NCBI RefSeq assembly: GCF_025446935.1
Contig: NZ_JAOEGN010000012.1
Coordinates: forward strand, 1 to 64,000
DNA length: 64,000 nt
Direction of reading: 5' to 3'
DNA from: Paracholeplasma vituli
GTDB lineage: Bacteria; Bacillota_I; Bacilli_A; Acholeplasmatales; UBA5453
Numbering within the stretch: position 1 is the stretch's first letter; each line of letters begins with the position of its first letter. Position numbers and translations under genes: made by a program. Shown piece after piece: positions 1 through 7,127 of this stretch. Below the pieces are notes generated by a model, which made no database searches, was not told the DNA's origin, and worked only from the letters and a program-made list of their open reading frames with translations.

Positions 1-127
1 ACAAATTAGCTTTATCCATATAAGAACTAAGAACCGTAGGGACTACGGGGATAGCCTATTGAGTCACTGGTGGGTACACTGGTTTGGATAGGAAGCCCTC
101 ACTTCTATTAAGTGGTGGGTAGTTCAC
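1..127 (+). mobile_element. IS200/IS605-type element right end with omegaRNA-like structure (partial)
   Basis: The first 127 bases read like the 3' end of an IS200/IS605 (TnpB-type) element. There is a compact structured tract (GGGACTACGGGGATAGCC at 39-56, GGATAGGAAGCCC at 86-98). It is followed by the typical imperfect right-end hairpin, with CCC-CACTT (96-104) pairing with AAGTG-GGG (110-119), and a terminal TTCAC at 123-127. In this family the same segment is the scaffold of the omegaRNA that guides TnpB, and the guide is the flank just past the end. The tnpB gene would lie to the left, outside the window. The last coding bases of hslO on the other strand overlap the hairpin. The call rests on recognising the family's right-end pattern; no alignment was run. 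Confidence 0.6.
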
Positions 128-995
128 CTAATATGTTTTGTAGATCGGATTCATCAAAGTGATACTTGGATTTACAAAAATGACAAATAATTTCTGCTCC
201 GTGGTCTTCATCGATGAAACTTTGAATGGTTTTATCATCGAGTTTTTCAATGGACTTTGAGAACTTTTCTTTTGAACAATGACAATTATATGAGATATCA
301 TGTTTGGATAGAATTTTAGCTGTGTTACTAGATAAATAATCGGTAATATCTTCAGGACTTAACCCATCTTCATAAAGTTCAGTGACAGCTTTAATGGTAC
401 TTAAAACCCCTTCGATTTTGGTAATGGTTTCATCGGTTGCGTTCGGTAACAATTGAATGATGAAACCACCAGCTTGTTTAATGGTTTGATCGATATCTAC
501 CAAAACCCCCAAACCTACGGCTGAAGGTGTTTGTTCGGAAGACGTAAAGTAGTATGTGAAATCATCTCCGATTTCCCCAGTTTGTAGTTCAACTGAAGAA
601 GTGAAGTTGTTTTTTAAGTTTAAATCTTTAGTCACATGTAAGTAACCTTCACCGACCGCTTTTCCAACGGCGAGCTTACCTTCTTTAGGACCACTATTAT
701 ACGTTAGATAGACTTCAGGATGTTTGATATCACCACGGACTTCACCTTGAGCGTTTGCCTCAACAAGCATGTACTCGATTGGACCATCACCTTCAATGCG
801 TAGTGTGATTGAATCGTCGTCTTTTAACATTAACCCCATCATCGCGGAAACTGTTAAAAATCGGCCCAGTGCTGCGGATGCGGTTGGCCAAGTACCATGA
901 ATGGTTCTTGCGCGCTCAACCAAGGCTTTACTATAAGAAACATAAATACGGGCTTGCCCATCATAGGCTGTTGAAATTAAACAATAATCTTTCAT
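108..995 (-). CDS. hslO: Hsp33, redox-regulated holdase chaperone
   Basis: This 295-residue protein is the cytosolic chaperone Hsp33, which binds unfolding proteins during oxidative stress. Length matches the family (about 290). The C-terminal redox switch is intact: a CHC pair (Cys238, Cys240) and a CHFC pair (Cys271, Cys274) that bind zinc when reduced. The start is an ATG at 993-995 preceded by GAGGTG at a normal distance. It is transcribed divergently from dus. The last six or seven codons (GELPTT) lie inside the right-end hairpin of an IS200/IS605-type element, so the native C-terminal tail was probably replaced by insertion after the conserved zinc domain. Function is likely retained. 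Confidence 0.95.
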   Translation of the reverse strand: MKDYCLISTAYDGQARIYVSYSKALVERARTIHGTWPTASAALGRFLTVSAMMGLMLKDDDSITLRIEGDGPIEYMLVEANAQGEVRGDIKHPEVYLTYNSGPKEGKLAVGKAVGEGYLHVTKDLNLKNNFTSSVELQTGEIGDDFTYYFTSSEQTPSAVGLGVLVDIDQTIKQAGGFIIQLLPNATDETITKIEGVLSTIKAVTELYEDGLSPEDITDYLSSNTAKILSKHDISYNCHCSKEKFSKSIEKLDDKTIQSFIDEDHGAEIICHFCKSKYHFDESDLQNILGELPTT

Positions 996-1088
996 AAGAA
1001 CACCTCGAAAATCATTTTACCATAAGAGCCAACTTTGTTGAATAAATACACTGTTATGATACAATACTCTAGAAAGGTTGTTATAACA

Positions 1089-2084
1089 ATGGGATTTAAG
1101 ATCGATAAAATTGAAGTCGATTCGAAAGTTGTACTCGCACCAATGGCTGGGGTATCCAACGCATCGTTTCGTTTAATATCTAGAAATTTAGGGGCTGGAG
1201 TCGTTTTCGCTGAAATGGTCTCCGATAAAGGCCTTACACACGATAATGAAAAAACCAAAGACTTGTTGGCATCTGTACCTGGGGAACACCCTTACGCACA
1301 ACAAATTTTTGGGTCAGACGTAGAAACCATGGTCGAAGCGGCCAAGTATGTGGATCAAAACACAGACTGCGATATCATTGATATCAATATGGGGTGCCCG
1401 GTTCCGAAAGTAGCACAACGCGCACAAGCTGGAGCAGCCTTGTTAAAGGACCCAGATAAAGTCTATGATATCATTAAAGCGATTAAAGCGAATGTGTCTA
1501 AACCTGTCACTGTAAAAATTCGTGCTGGTTGGGACCACACCTGCATCAACGCGGTTGAAATTGCAAAGAAAGCAGAAGCAGCTGGAGCCAGTGCAATTAC
1601 CATCCACGGGAGAACCCGTAGCCAAATGTATACAGGTTTTGCTGATCTGGATGTAATCAAAGCCGTTAAAAAAGCTGTGAAGATTCCAGTCATCGGTAAT
1701 GGAGATATTAAGGATGGCCCATCCGCGAAACGAATGTTAGAGTACACAGGTGTAGATGCTGTCATGGTAGGTCGTGCTGCACTGGGTAATCCGTGGGTAT
1801 TCTATGAAATTAACCACTACTTAAAAACGGGTGAAGAAGCACCTAAACCATCGATGAGCGAAATCAAAGAAATGATTATCGAACACGGAAGATCATTGAT
1901 GGCATTAAAGGGTGAACACTTAGCCATGTTACAAATGCGTGGCCAAGGGACATGGTATTTCAAAGGTTTACCAAATGCGAGAGATACCAAAGCGGAGTTA
2001 TCCAAAGTTCAAAAATGGGATGAATTCATCCGCATCATTGATGCTTATTTTGACAATAATAAAGACGAAAACCACTCAATTTGA
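1089..2084 (+). CDS. dus: tRNA-dihydrouridine synthase (Dus, NifR3/DusB type)
   Basis: This is a flavin-dependent enzyme that reduces specific uridines in the tRNA D-loop to dihydrouridine. It has 332 residues with the APMAGVSN segment near the N-terminus (residues 17-24) and the catalytic cysteine in MGCPVPKV (Cys103). These are followed by the VKIRAGWD and IHGRTR strands of the TIM barrel and a C-terminal helical domain. The ATG at 1089 is chosen because AGAAAGG lies just upstream and the protein then begins like other Dus enzymes; an in-frame ATG at 1035 would add 18 unlikely residues. A -10-like TATGAT lies at 1055-1060. The gene ends in TGA inside its terminator stem, which also shows that UGA is a stop here. 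Confidence 0.95.
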   Translation: MGFKIDKIEVDSKVVLAPMAGVSNASFRLISRNLGAGVVFAEMVSDKGLTHDNEKTKDLLASVPGEHPYAQQIFGSDVETMVEAAKYVDQNTDCDIIDINMGCPVPKVAQRAQAGAALLKDPDKVYDIIKAIKANVSKPVTVKIRAGWDHTCINAVEIAKKAEAAGASAITIHGRTRSQMYTGFADLDVIKAVKKAVKIPVIGNGDIKDGPSAKRMLEYTGVDAVMVGRAALGNPWVFYEINHYLKTGEEAPKPSMSEIKEMIIEHGRSLMALKGEHLAMLQMRGQGTWYFKGLPNARDTKAELSKVQKWDEFIRIIDAYFDNNKDENHSI

Positions 2085-2094
2085 GTGGTTTTGT
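2067..2094. terminator. bidirectional terminator between dus and hflX
   Basis: The perfect stem AAACCACTCAA/TTGAGTGGTTT has A residues on its left and T residues on its right, so it can serve both converging genes. The stem includes the last codons and the TGA stop of dus. Confidence 0.8.
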
Positions 2095-3348
2095 TTATAA
2101 TATTTGTTCGTGTTTGAAGTAAGTCATAAATTGAGAAAGTTGTTTTTCGTACAATTCCACAAGTACTTGAGTACCTGTATCGTTGTATACTTTTGAAAGA
2201 ATCATGGTGTCGTTTTCGAGTTGATGCAAGACACCGTGGTCTGTAAAAGGGATATGAAGTGTAACGATAATCTTCTTACCATAAGTTTTTTGATAGATTT
2301 TATCAATCAAAACATCCAAGTTTTCATAAGTTTTATTCGATATCGCCACATCGTGATGATAACTTAAGTGATCCGTAAACATCATATCCTTATGTGTTAA
2401 GACATAAAGATGAGGAACTTGGTCTGCTTCTAAACCCTTCAATACCTCTGTGGTAGTTTCAATTTGAAGTGGCGCTAAAGAACTAGACCCATCCATCACA
2501 TACAAAATCAAATCTGCGTGTTTTACTTCGCTCAATGTGGATTCGAATGATCGAACCAAATCGTGTGGTAATCGAGATACGAATCCAACTGTATCCGTTA
2601 GGATGAATGCAGGTTTCTTAGGCGGTTTAATACGTCTAGAAAAGGTTGACAATGTCGCGAACAACATGTTCTTTTCAACCACATTCTTATCCGATACTTT
2701 GAGGATATAATCGAGTATCGCATTCAATGTAGCAGATTTACCTACGTTGGTGTAACCAACCAAGGAAACTACTGGAATCTCATTGTTTTGTCGACGTTTA
2801 CGTGCGGTATCTTTTTCGCGTTTAATCTTATCCAGTTCACGCTCTAATTGTGAAATATTTGAAGCGATTTTTCGTCTATCTAACTCTAACTGGGTTTCCC
2901 CAGCACCTTTCGCATTAAATGAACCCCCGCCTTGTCTGGATAAACTAGAAGATAATCCAATCAATCTCGGTAACATATAACGTTGTTGTGCAAGGCTGAC
3001 TTCTAAAACAGCTTCTTTAGTTTGAGCACGTTTTGAGAAGATTTGTAAAATGAGAAAACTGCGGTCCATAATTTGAATCGAAAGCTCTTTTTCAAGGTTT
3101 CTGATTTGAGCTGGTGATAATTCATCGTTGAATATTACAATATCAATATCTAAGACTTGAATGGCTTTTTTAAGTTCTTCAACTTTACCAGAACCAATAT
3201 AGGTTCGACCATTCGGTAAGTCTGCTTTTTGAACAAACTGATCGATGACTTGAATTTCTAATGACTCTGCGAGTCCAGAAAGTTCATTCATCGATGTTTT
3301 CATATCATATTCCCCTAAATCGAGACCAACCAATAATGCTCTATCCAC
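2095..3348 (-). CDS. hflX: ribosome-associated GTPase HflX
   Basis: HflX is a GTPase that binds the 50S subunit and helps split or rescue stalled and heat-damaged ribosomes. This copy has 417 residues. The N-terminal HflX domain includes the glycine-rich stretch SRQGGGSFNAKGAGE (about 138-151) that binds nucleotide, followed by a helical linker and a classical G domain. G1 is GYTNVGKS (198-205), G3 is DTVG (252-255) and G4 is THKD (318-321) in place of NKxD, a variation common in HflX. The start is GTG at 3346-3348 with GGTGGTGA upstream. The nrdJ terminator lies immediately upstream, inside the hflX leader, so expression may partly depend on read-through from nrdJ. Confidence 0.95.
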   Translation of the reverse strand: MDRALLVGLDLGEYDMKTSMNELSGLAESLEIQVIDQFVQKADLPNGRTYIGSGKVEELKKAIQVLDIDIVIFNDELSPAQIRNLEKELSIQIMDRSFLILQIFSKRAQTKEAVLEVSLAQQRYMLPRLIGLSSSLSRQGGGSFNAKGAGETQLELDRRKIASNISQLERELDKIKREKDTARKRRQNNEIPVVSLVGYTNVGKSATLNAILDYILKVSDKNVVEKNMLFATLSTFSRRIKPPKKPAFILTDTVGFVSRLPHDLVRSFESTLSEVKHADLILYVMDGSSSLAPLQIETTTEVLKGLEADQVPHLYVLTHKDMMFTDHLSYHHDVAISNKTYENLDVLIDKIYQKTYGKKIIVTLHIPFTDHGVLHQLENDTMILSKVYNDTGTQVLVELYEKQLSQFMTYFKHEQIL

Positions 3349-3360
3349 AGTATCACCACC

Positions 3361-3389
3361 AAAAAAAAGAATAGCACTCGGCTATTCTT
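3361..3389 (-). terminator. rho-independent terminator of nrdJ
   Basis: Read on the minus strand, a 9-bp stem AAGAATAGC/GCTATTCTT with a 5-base loop is followed by eight T residues. It sits just downstream of nrdJ and only about 13 bases before the hflX start codon. Confidence 0.85.
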
Positions 3390-3396
3390 AATTATA

Positions 3397-5919
3397 CTAC
3401 AATCCGCATTTAAGTTGTGCACCACAGTTGGTACAAGTGTGACAGCCACCGACATCTTGAACGGTACCTTCACGACAAATTGGACAAAGGTTACCGACTT
3501 CAACACCGATTTCGCGGTCTTGACGGTCGCTTCTAAGTGGGGTTGCGAGTTCATCGTTGTAGGTTTGGCTTTGAGCACCTGGCATTTGAACACCAAGGTC
3601 AGAAAGTTCAACTTGAACTGGGGTATCGGATTCTTTCTTCAAGCTTAAGACTTGAGCGTCTCTAGAACCGTCTACATAAACTGTGCCGCCTTTTGCACCA
3701 CCCTTGTATAAACGCATATAAACGCGTTCAACTTCTTCAACGGTATAGCCTTTAGGGGCGTTAACAGTCTTAGAAATCGAGGAATCAACCCAGTATTGAA
3801 TGATGCACTGTACATCGGCGTGTTCTTCAGGGCTTAATTCCATCGCTGGAACGAAAATGTCTGGTAATGTTTCTTTGGTATATTCTGGATGTAATTCAAG
3901 ATAGGTTTCGACAATGTTCGCGTTGACTTCGATGTATTTACCTAAACGGCCACTACGGAAGTAGGTGAATGCGAAGTAAGGTTCTAACCCTGTGGATACA
4001 CCGACCATCGTTCCGGTTGAACCAGTAGGTGCGATGGTGAGTAAGTGGGAGTTACGAATCCCATGTTCAAGAATACCTTTTTGAACGTGAGCTGGTAATT
4101 TTTGAATGAATTCCCCTTTAACAAAGGCTTCTCTAGAACCAAACTGGTCTAGAAATGGGAAGGATCCTTTTTCCTTAGCCAGTTCAATCGAGGTTTCATA
4201 AGCTTTGGTTGCGATAAACTTGAAGAGTTGGTCGACAAGCTTATTACCTTCTTTAGAGCCATAACGCTTGTTCGCGTAGATGAGTAAGTCATGAAGACCC
4301 ATGACACCCATACCAATACGGCGTTCGCCTAAAGCTTGTTGTTTATTTTGTTCTAAGAAATAGTAAGTTTGGTCAATGACATTGTCTTGCATACGAATCG
4401 CGTTTTTAACGGTTGTTCCGAGTTGATCCCATAAGATTTCGTGGGTCTTTGGATTAACCATGGTTGCGAGGTTAATCGCTGCTAAGTTACAAACGGAGTA
4501 CGGTGCTAATGGTTGTTCACCACAAGGGTTTGTACAGACGACTTTTTGTCCATAAGAAGTGGCGTTGGTATTGTCATTCGCATTATCAATGAAGAAGATA
4601 CCAGGTTCAGCAGAGTAAGTCGCACACACGTTAATTAAATTCCATAATTCGCGTGCTTTGAGTGTGTGGTAAACACGGCTAGGGTAACCTAAACGCTCAA
4701 ATTCACGAACGTCACCGATGTTGCGCCATTCACGGTCATAGAATGCTTTTTGTTCTTTAGTATAATTATCTAAATCTGGGAATTTGAGTTCATACAATGC
4801 ATCTTTTTCAACAGCATCCATGAAATCTTTAGTGATGGCTACAGAGATGTTAGCACCTGTTAAGAAGTCTGGATTTTGAACATCGTATTCACCACCGTCA
4901 GCGACCAAGCGCTTTGCTTCATCGACTACAGATGCAGAGAAGAAGTGAGGGTTGATGTCCGATAACTGAATGATTTGTTGATACATATTATATTTATCTG
5001 AAGATAGTGGTTTGAATTTAAGTTTGTCCTTCGCCAATTGTTTGATGGTATCGTCCGTCGTATTTTCGATTAAGAATCTTAAGATACGAGGGTTTTGCAT
5101 CTTCGAAATGATGAATTCGATGATATCTGGATGCCAGTCCGAAAGCATAATCATCTGGGCACCACGACGTGAACCACCTTGTTCAACTAAGTGGGTCAAT
5201 TGTGCCAAGTCATTCAGCCAGGATACAGAACCAGAGGACTTACCATTCACACCTTTAGCAAGCGCGTTTTTAGGTCTTAGTGTGGAACCATTTGTACCAA
5301 CACCCCCACCACGAGCCATGATTTCCATGACTTCCTTACGGTGTAAGGCTAAACCTTCACGAGAATCCTCGATGAAAGGCATGACATAACAGTTAAAATA
5401 AGTGACTTTAGATTTTGAACCAGCACCATATAAAATACGTCCAGCTGGAATCAAATGAAGGTTGCTAAGTTCATGAACAAAACCATCAATGATTTCTTGT
5501 GATTCGCCCTCACCTAAGTTTGAACCTACACGTTTTGCGATTTGTTCATAATAAAGTTCGAGTGGTTTTTCAATTTCTCGTTTTTCACGACGAACAACAC
5601 CATCAATGTGGTCATCACCAATTTGGCCAACGAACTCTTCATCGACCTTGATGAATACATGGTGATCTTCAATCTTTGTAACGGTCCCGATACCTCTAGC
5701 CGGGAACTTAGGGTCGTGTTTAATGACGGCGACAACTAAGTCACCTACTGCTAAACTGACGAGTGCTAAATCCTTTTGAGTGTAACGATCAAGCATGACC
5801 AATCTCGATACACCTGTAAATGACATCTTCATGTCAGGTGTAATTGGGAATAAGTGGGGGTAAAACTGTTGAATATCTTGATTGATTTTTTCAGTTAATG
5901 ATTTCGAATATACGTTCAT
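3397..5919 (-). CDS. nrdJ: class II (adenosylcobalamin-dependent) ribonucleoside reductase
   Basis: This enzyme makes deoxyribonucleotides using a thiyl radical generated from vitamin B12 coenzyme, so it needs neither oxygen nor a separate radical subunit. The protein is 840 residues from the ATG at 5917-5919, chosen because AAGGAAGGGTG lies directly upstream; a further 18 residues in frame have no ribosome site. The radical site NPCGE is at about 464-468. The redox partner cysteines are in FNC (about 177) and SVCN (about 477), and the QGGSRRGAQM and PTGSTGT substrate-binding segments are present. The C-terminus is a zinc-ribbon-like tail with CPIC and CTNCG pairs that recycles the active-site disulfide. 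No cobalamin riboswitch is evident upstream, but a strong promoter is. Confidence 0.95.
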   Translation of the reverse strand: MNVYSKSLTEKINQDIQQFYPHLFPITPDMKMSFTGVSRLVMLDRYTQKDLALVSLAVGDLVVAVIKHDPKFPARGIGTVTKIEDHHVFIKVDEEFVGQIGDDHIDGVVRREKREIEKPLELYYEQIAKRVGSNLGEGESQEIIDGFVHELSNLHLIPAGRILYGAGSKSKVTYFNCYVMPFIEDSREGLALHRKEVMEIMARGGGVGTNGSTLRPKNALAKGVNGKSSGSVSWLNDLAQLTHLVEQGGSRRGAQMIMLSDWHPDIIEFIISKMQNPRILRFLIENTTDDTIKQLAKDKLKFKPLSSDKYNMYQQIIQLSDINPHFFSASVVDEAKRLVADGGEYDVQNPDFLTGANISVAITKDFMDAVEKDALYELKFPDLDNYTKEQKAFYDREWRNIGDVREFERLGYPSRVYHTLKARELWNLINVCATYSAEPGIFFIDNANDNTNATSYGQKVVCTNPCGEQPLAPYSVCNLAAINLATMVNPKTHEILWDQLGTTVKNAIRMQDNVIDQTYYFLEQNKQQALGERRIGMGVMGLHDLLIYANKRYGSKEGNKLVDQLFKFIATKAYETSIELAKEKGSFPFLDQFGSREAFVKGEFIQKLPAHVQKGILEHGIRNSHLLTIAPTGSTGTMVGVSTGLEPYFAFTYFRSGRLGKYIEVNANIVETYLELHPEYTKETLPDIFVPAMELSPEEHADVQCIIQYWVDSSISKTVNAPKGYTVEEVERVYMRLYKGGAKGGTVYVDGSRDAQVLSLKKESDTPVQVELSDLGVQMPGAQSQTYNDELATPLRSDRQDREIGVEVGNLCPICREGTVQDVGGCHTCTNCGAQLKCGL

Positions 5920-5944
5920 AAAAACACCCTTCCTTGTATGTTTG

Positions 5945-5973
5945 ATTATAAAGGTAATCGGTATCAATAGCAA
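5945..5973 (-). promoter_or_regulatory. sigma-A type promoter of nrdJ
   Basis: On the minus strand TTGCTA is followed by 17 bases and a consensus TATAAT. It is correctly placed about 25-55 bases upstream of the nrdJ start codon. Confidence 0.75.
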
Positions 5974-6135
5974 GAGCCAAAAACATTATTTTTTTACCGA
6001 ATTAGAGGCACATTTCGTAGATATGTCTTTATTTAGCGGTTTTACTTTGATTGCCTTATTTTTTGAAATTTACTGCAATATAGAAGACTTCTAAATCAGG
6101 CTTTACTAAGGTAAATTGATACAGTGAGATTCCAT
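5974..6135. other. intergenic region between divergent nrdJ and cdaA, no gene seen
   Basis: This AT-rich stretch lies between the two divergent promoters. An open frame of 70 codons crosses it but overlaps the nrdJ promoter and start and resembles nothing known. I see no riboswitch, hairpin or tRNA here. Confidence 0.5.
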
Positions 6136-6164
6136 GATTCATCCATATAATTGTGTGATATAAT
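6136..6164 (+). promoter_or_regulatory. probable promoter of the cdaA operon
   Basis: A consensus -10 TATAAT at 6159-6164 lies 17 bases after a weak -35 GATTCA (6136-6141). It is followed by GAAGGAAGTGG as the ribosome site of cdaA. Confidence 0.45.
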
Positions 6165-6185
6165 TAATGAGAAGGAAGTGGAACT

Positions 6186-6923
6186 ATGACAGATTGGTTA
6201 TTAATTCTTTTAGATGGCTATATTGTATGGATGATTGTCTTTTTTTTACTTAGTTTTTTCTTAAGTAGTAAACGCGTATTTAGGATGTTGTTATTCATCA
6301 TCTTTTTATACCTGATTACCTTTGGAGCGGAGAAACTAGGGCTCACGATATCAGCTACTATCTTGGGATATATAAAAGAATGGATTCCGCTTATCTTCGT
6401 GGTTATCCTGTCCCCGGACATTCGTAAGAGTTTTGAATCAGCCTTTGTTATCGATTCAAAACGAGATGTCGCGACGATGGGTTCAGCTGAAACCAAGCAA
6501 CAAATCGTTGAAGCCGTTACGTATCTATCTAGCCAAAACATTGGTGCATTGATTACTGTTGAAAAACACAGTTCATTAGATCAGTATGCTGAACGCGCTA
6601 TTATTATGAACTCTCAAGTTTCTAAAGAACTCTTAATTAACATATTTACCCCACTTACCCCACTTCATGATGGCGCGGTCATCATCAGAGGCGATACCAT
6701 TCGTTGTGCAGGTGCATATTATGTGTTATCTGAAACCACAAAGCACGATAAAACAATGGGTTCTAGACACCGTGCTGCCTTAGGTATCTCTGAAGTATCT
6801 GACTCCTTAACGATTGTTGTTTCGGAAGAAACCGGAACCATTTCGATTGTCATTGAAGGCATTATGTTAAAAGCCAATGACAAAGAGAAGATTTATGAGT
6901 ATCTCAATATGTTTATGAAATAG
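6186..6923 (+). CDS. cdaA: membrane-bound diadenylate cyclase CdaA (c-di-AMP synthase)
   Basis: CdaA condenses two ATP into the second messenger cyclic di-AMP, which controls potassium and osmolyte transport and is usually essential. The 245-residue protein has three N-terminal membrane helices (about 11-29, 33-48, 63-76). The DAC domain follows, with the catalytic DGA (162-164, in PLHDGAVII) and RHR (194-196, in SRHRAALG) motifs intact. It heads a run of nine co-directional genes with very short gaps up to 12205. The usual partner gene cdaR, encoding YbbR domains, is absent; a 58-residue membrane protein takes its place. Confidence 0.95.
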   Translation: MTDWLLILLDGYIVWMIVFFLLSFFLSSKRVFRMLLFIIFLYLITFGAEKLGLTISATILGYIKEWIPLIFVVILSPDIRKSFESAFVIDSKRDVATMGSAETKQQIVEAVTYLSSQNIGALITVEKHSSLDQYAERAIIMNSQVSKELLINIFTPLTPLHDGAVIIRGDTIRCAGAYYVLSETTKHDKTMGSRHRAALGISEVSDSLTIVVSEETGTISIVIEGIMLKANDKEKIYEYLNMFMK

Positions 6924-6932
6924 GAGGGGCGT

Positions 6933-7109
6933 ATGAAAAATATAATTGTTCAAATTGGTTCATTCTTTATCGACCCTATCCGTAAGTTTGGTCAACTTAA
7001 GTTTTCTGATCGCATTGTAACATTCTCAAATAAAAACCCATGGTTCAAAATGCTCATCGCGTTTATCGTTGTGGGTGTACTACTCGTTATGACTTACCTA
7101 TTAAAATAG
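6933..7109 (+). CDS. small single-pass membrane protein in the cdaR position
   Basis: A 58-residue open frame starts at the ATG at 6933, with TAGGAGGGGC directly upstream; this is a very good ribosome site that also overlaps the cdaA stop. The first 38 residues are polar to amphipathic, with FIDPIRKFGQLKFSDRIV in the middle. A hydrophobic helix (MLIAFIVVGVLLVMTYLL, about 40-57) ends the protein. The segment NKNPWFKMLIAFIVVG is reminiscent of the N-terminal membrane anchor of CdaR (YbbR proteins), but there are no YbbR repeats. It may be a CdaA partner or a remnant of CdaR; this is inference from position and topology. Confidence 0.7.
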   Translation: MKNIIVQIGSFFIDPIRKFGQLKFSDRIVTFSNKNPWFKMLIAFIVVGVLLVMTYLLK

Positions 7110-7127
7110 ATTAGCCGAGGTGATAAT

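Noticed and set aside
1035-1088. Upstream ATG extending dus by 18 residues
   Set aside because: The extension covers the likely promoter and lacks a ribosome site, while the ATG at 1089 has AGAAAGG upstream and starts at the family N-terminus.
5882-6094. 70-codon open frame on the plus strand
   Set aside because: It overlaps the nrdJ start and promoter on the other strand, has no ribosome site and no recognisable product.
5920-6135. Possible cobalamin riboswitch for nrdJ
   Set aside because: No B12-box or long conserved structure is seen; the strong promoter lies only about 30 bases from the start codon, leaving no room for an aptamer.
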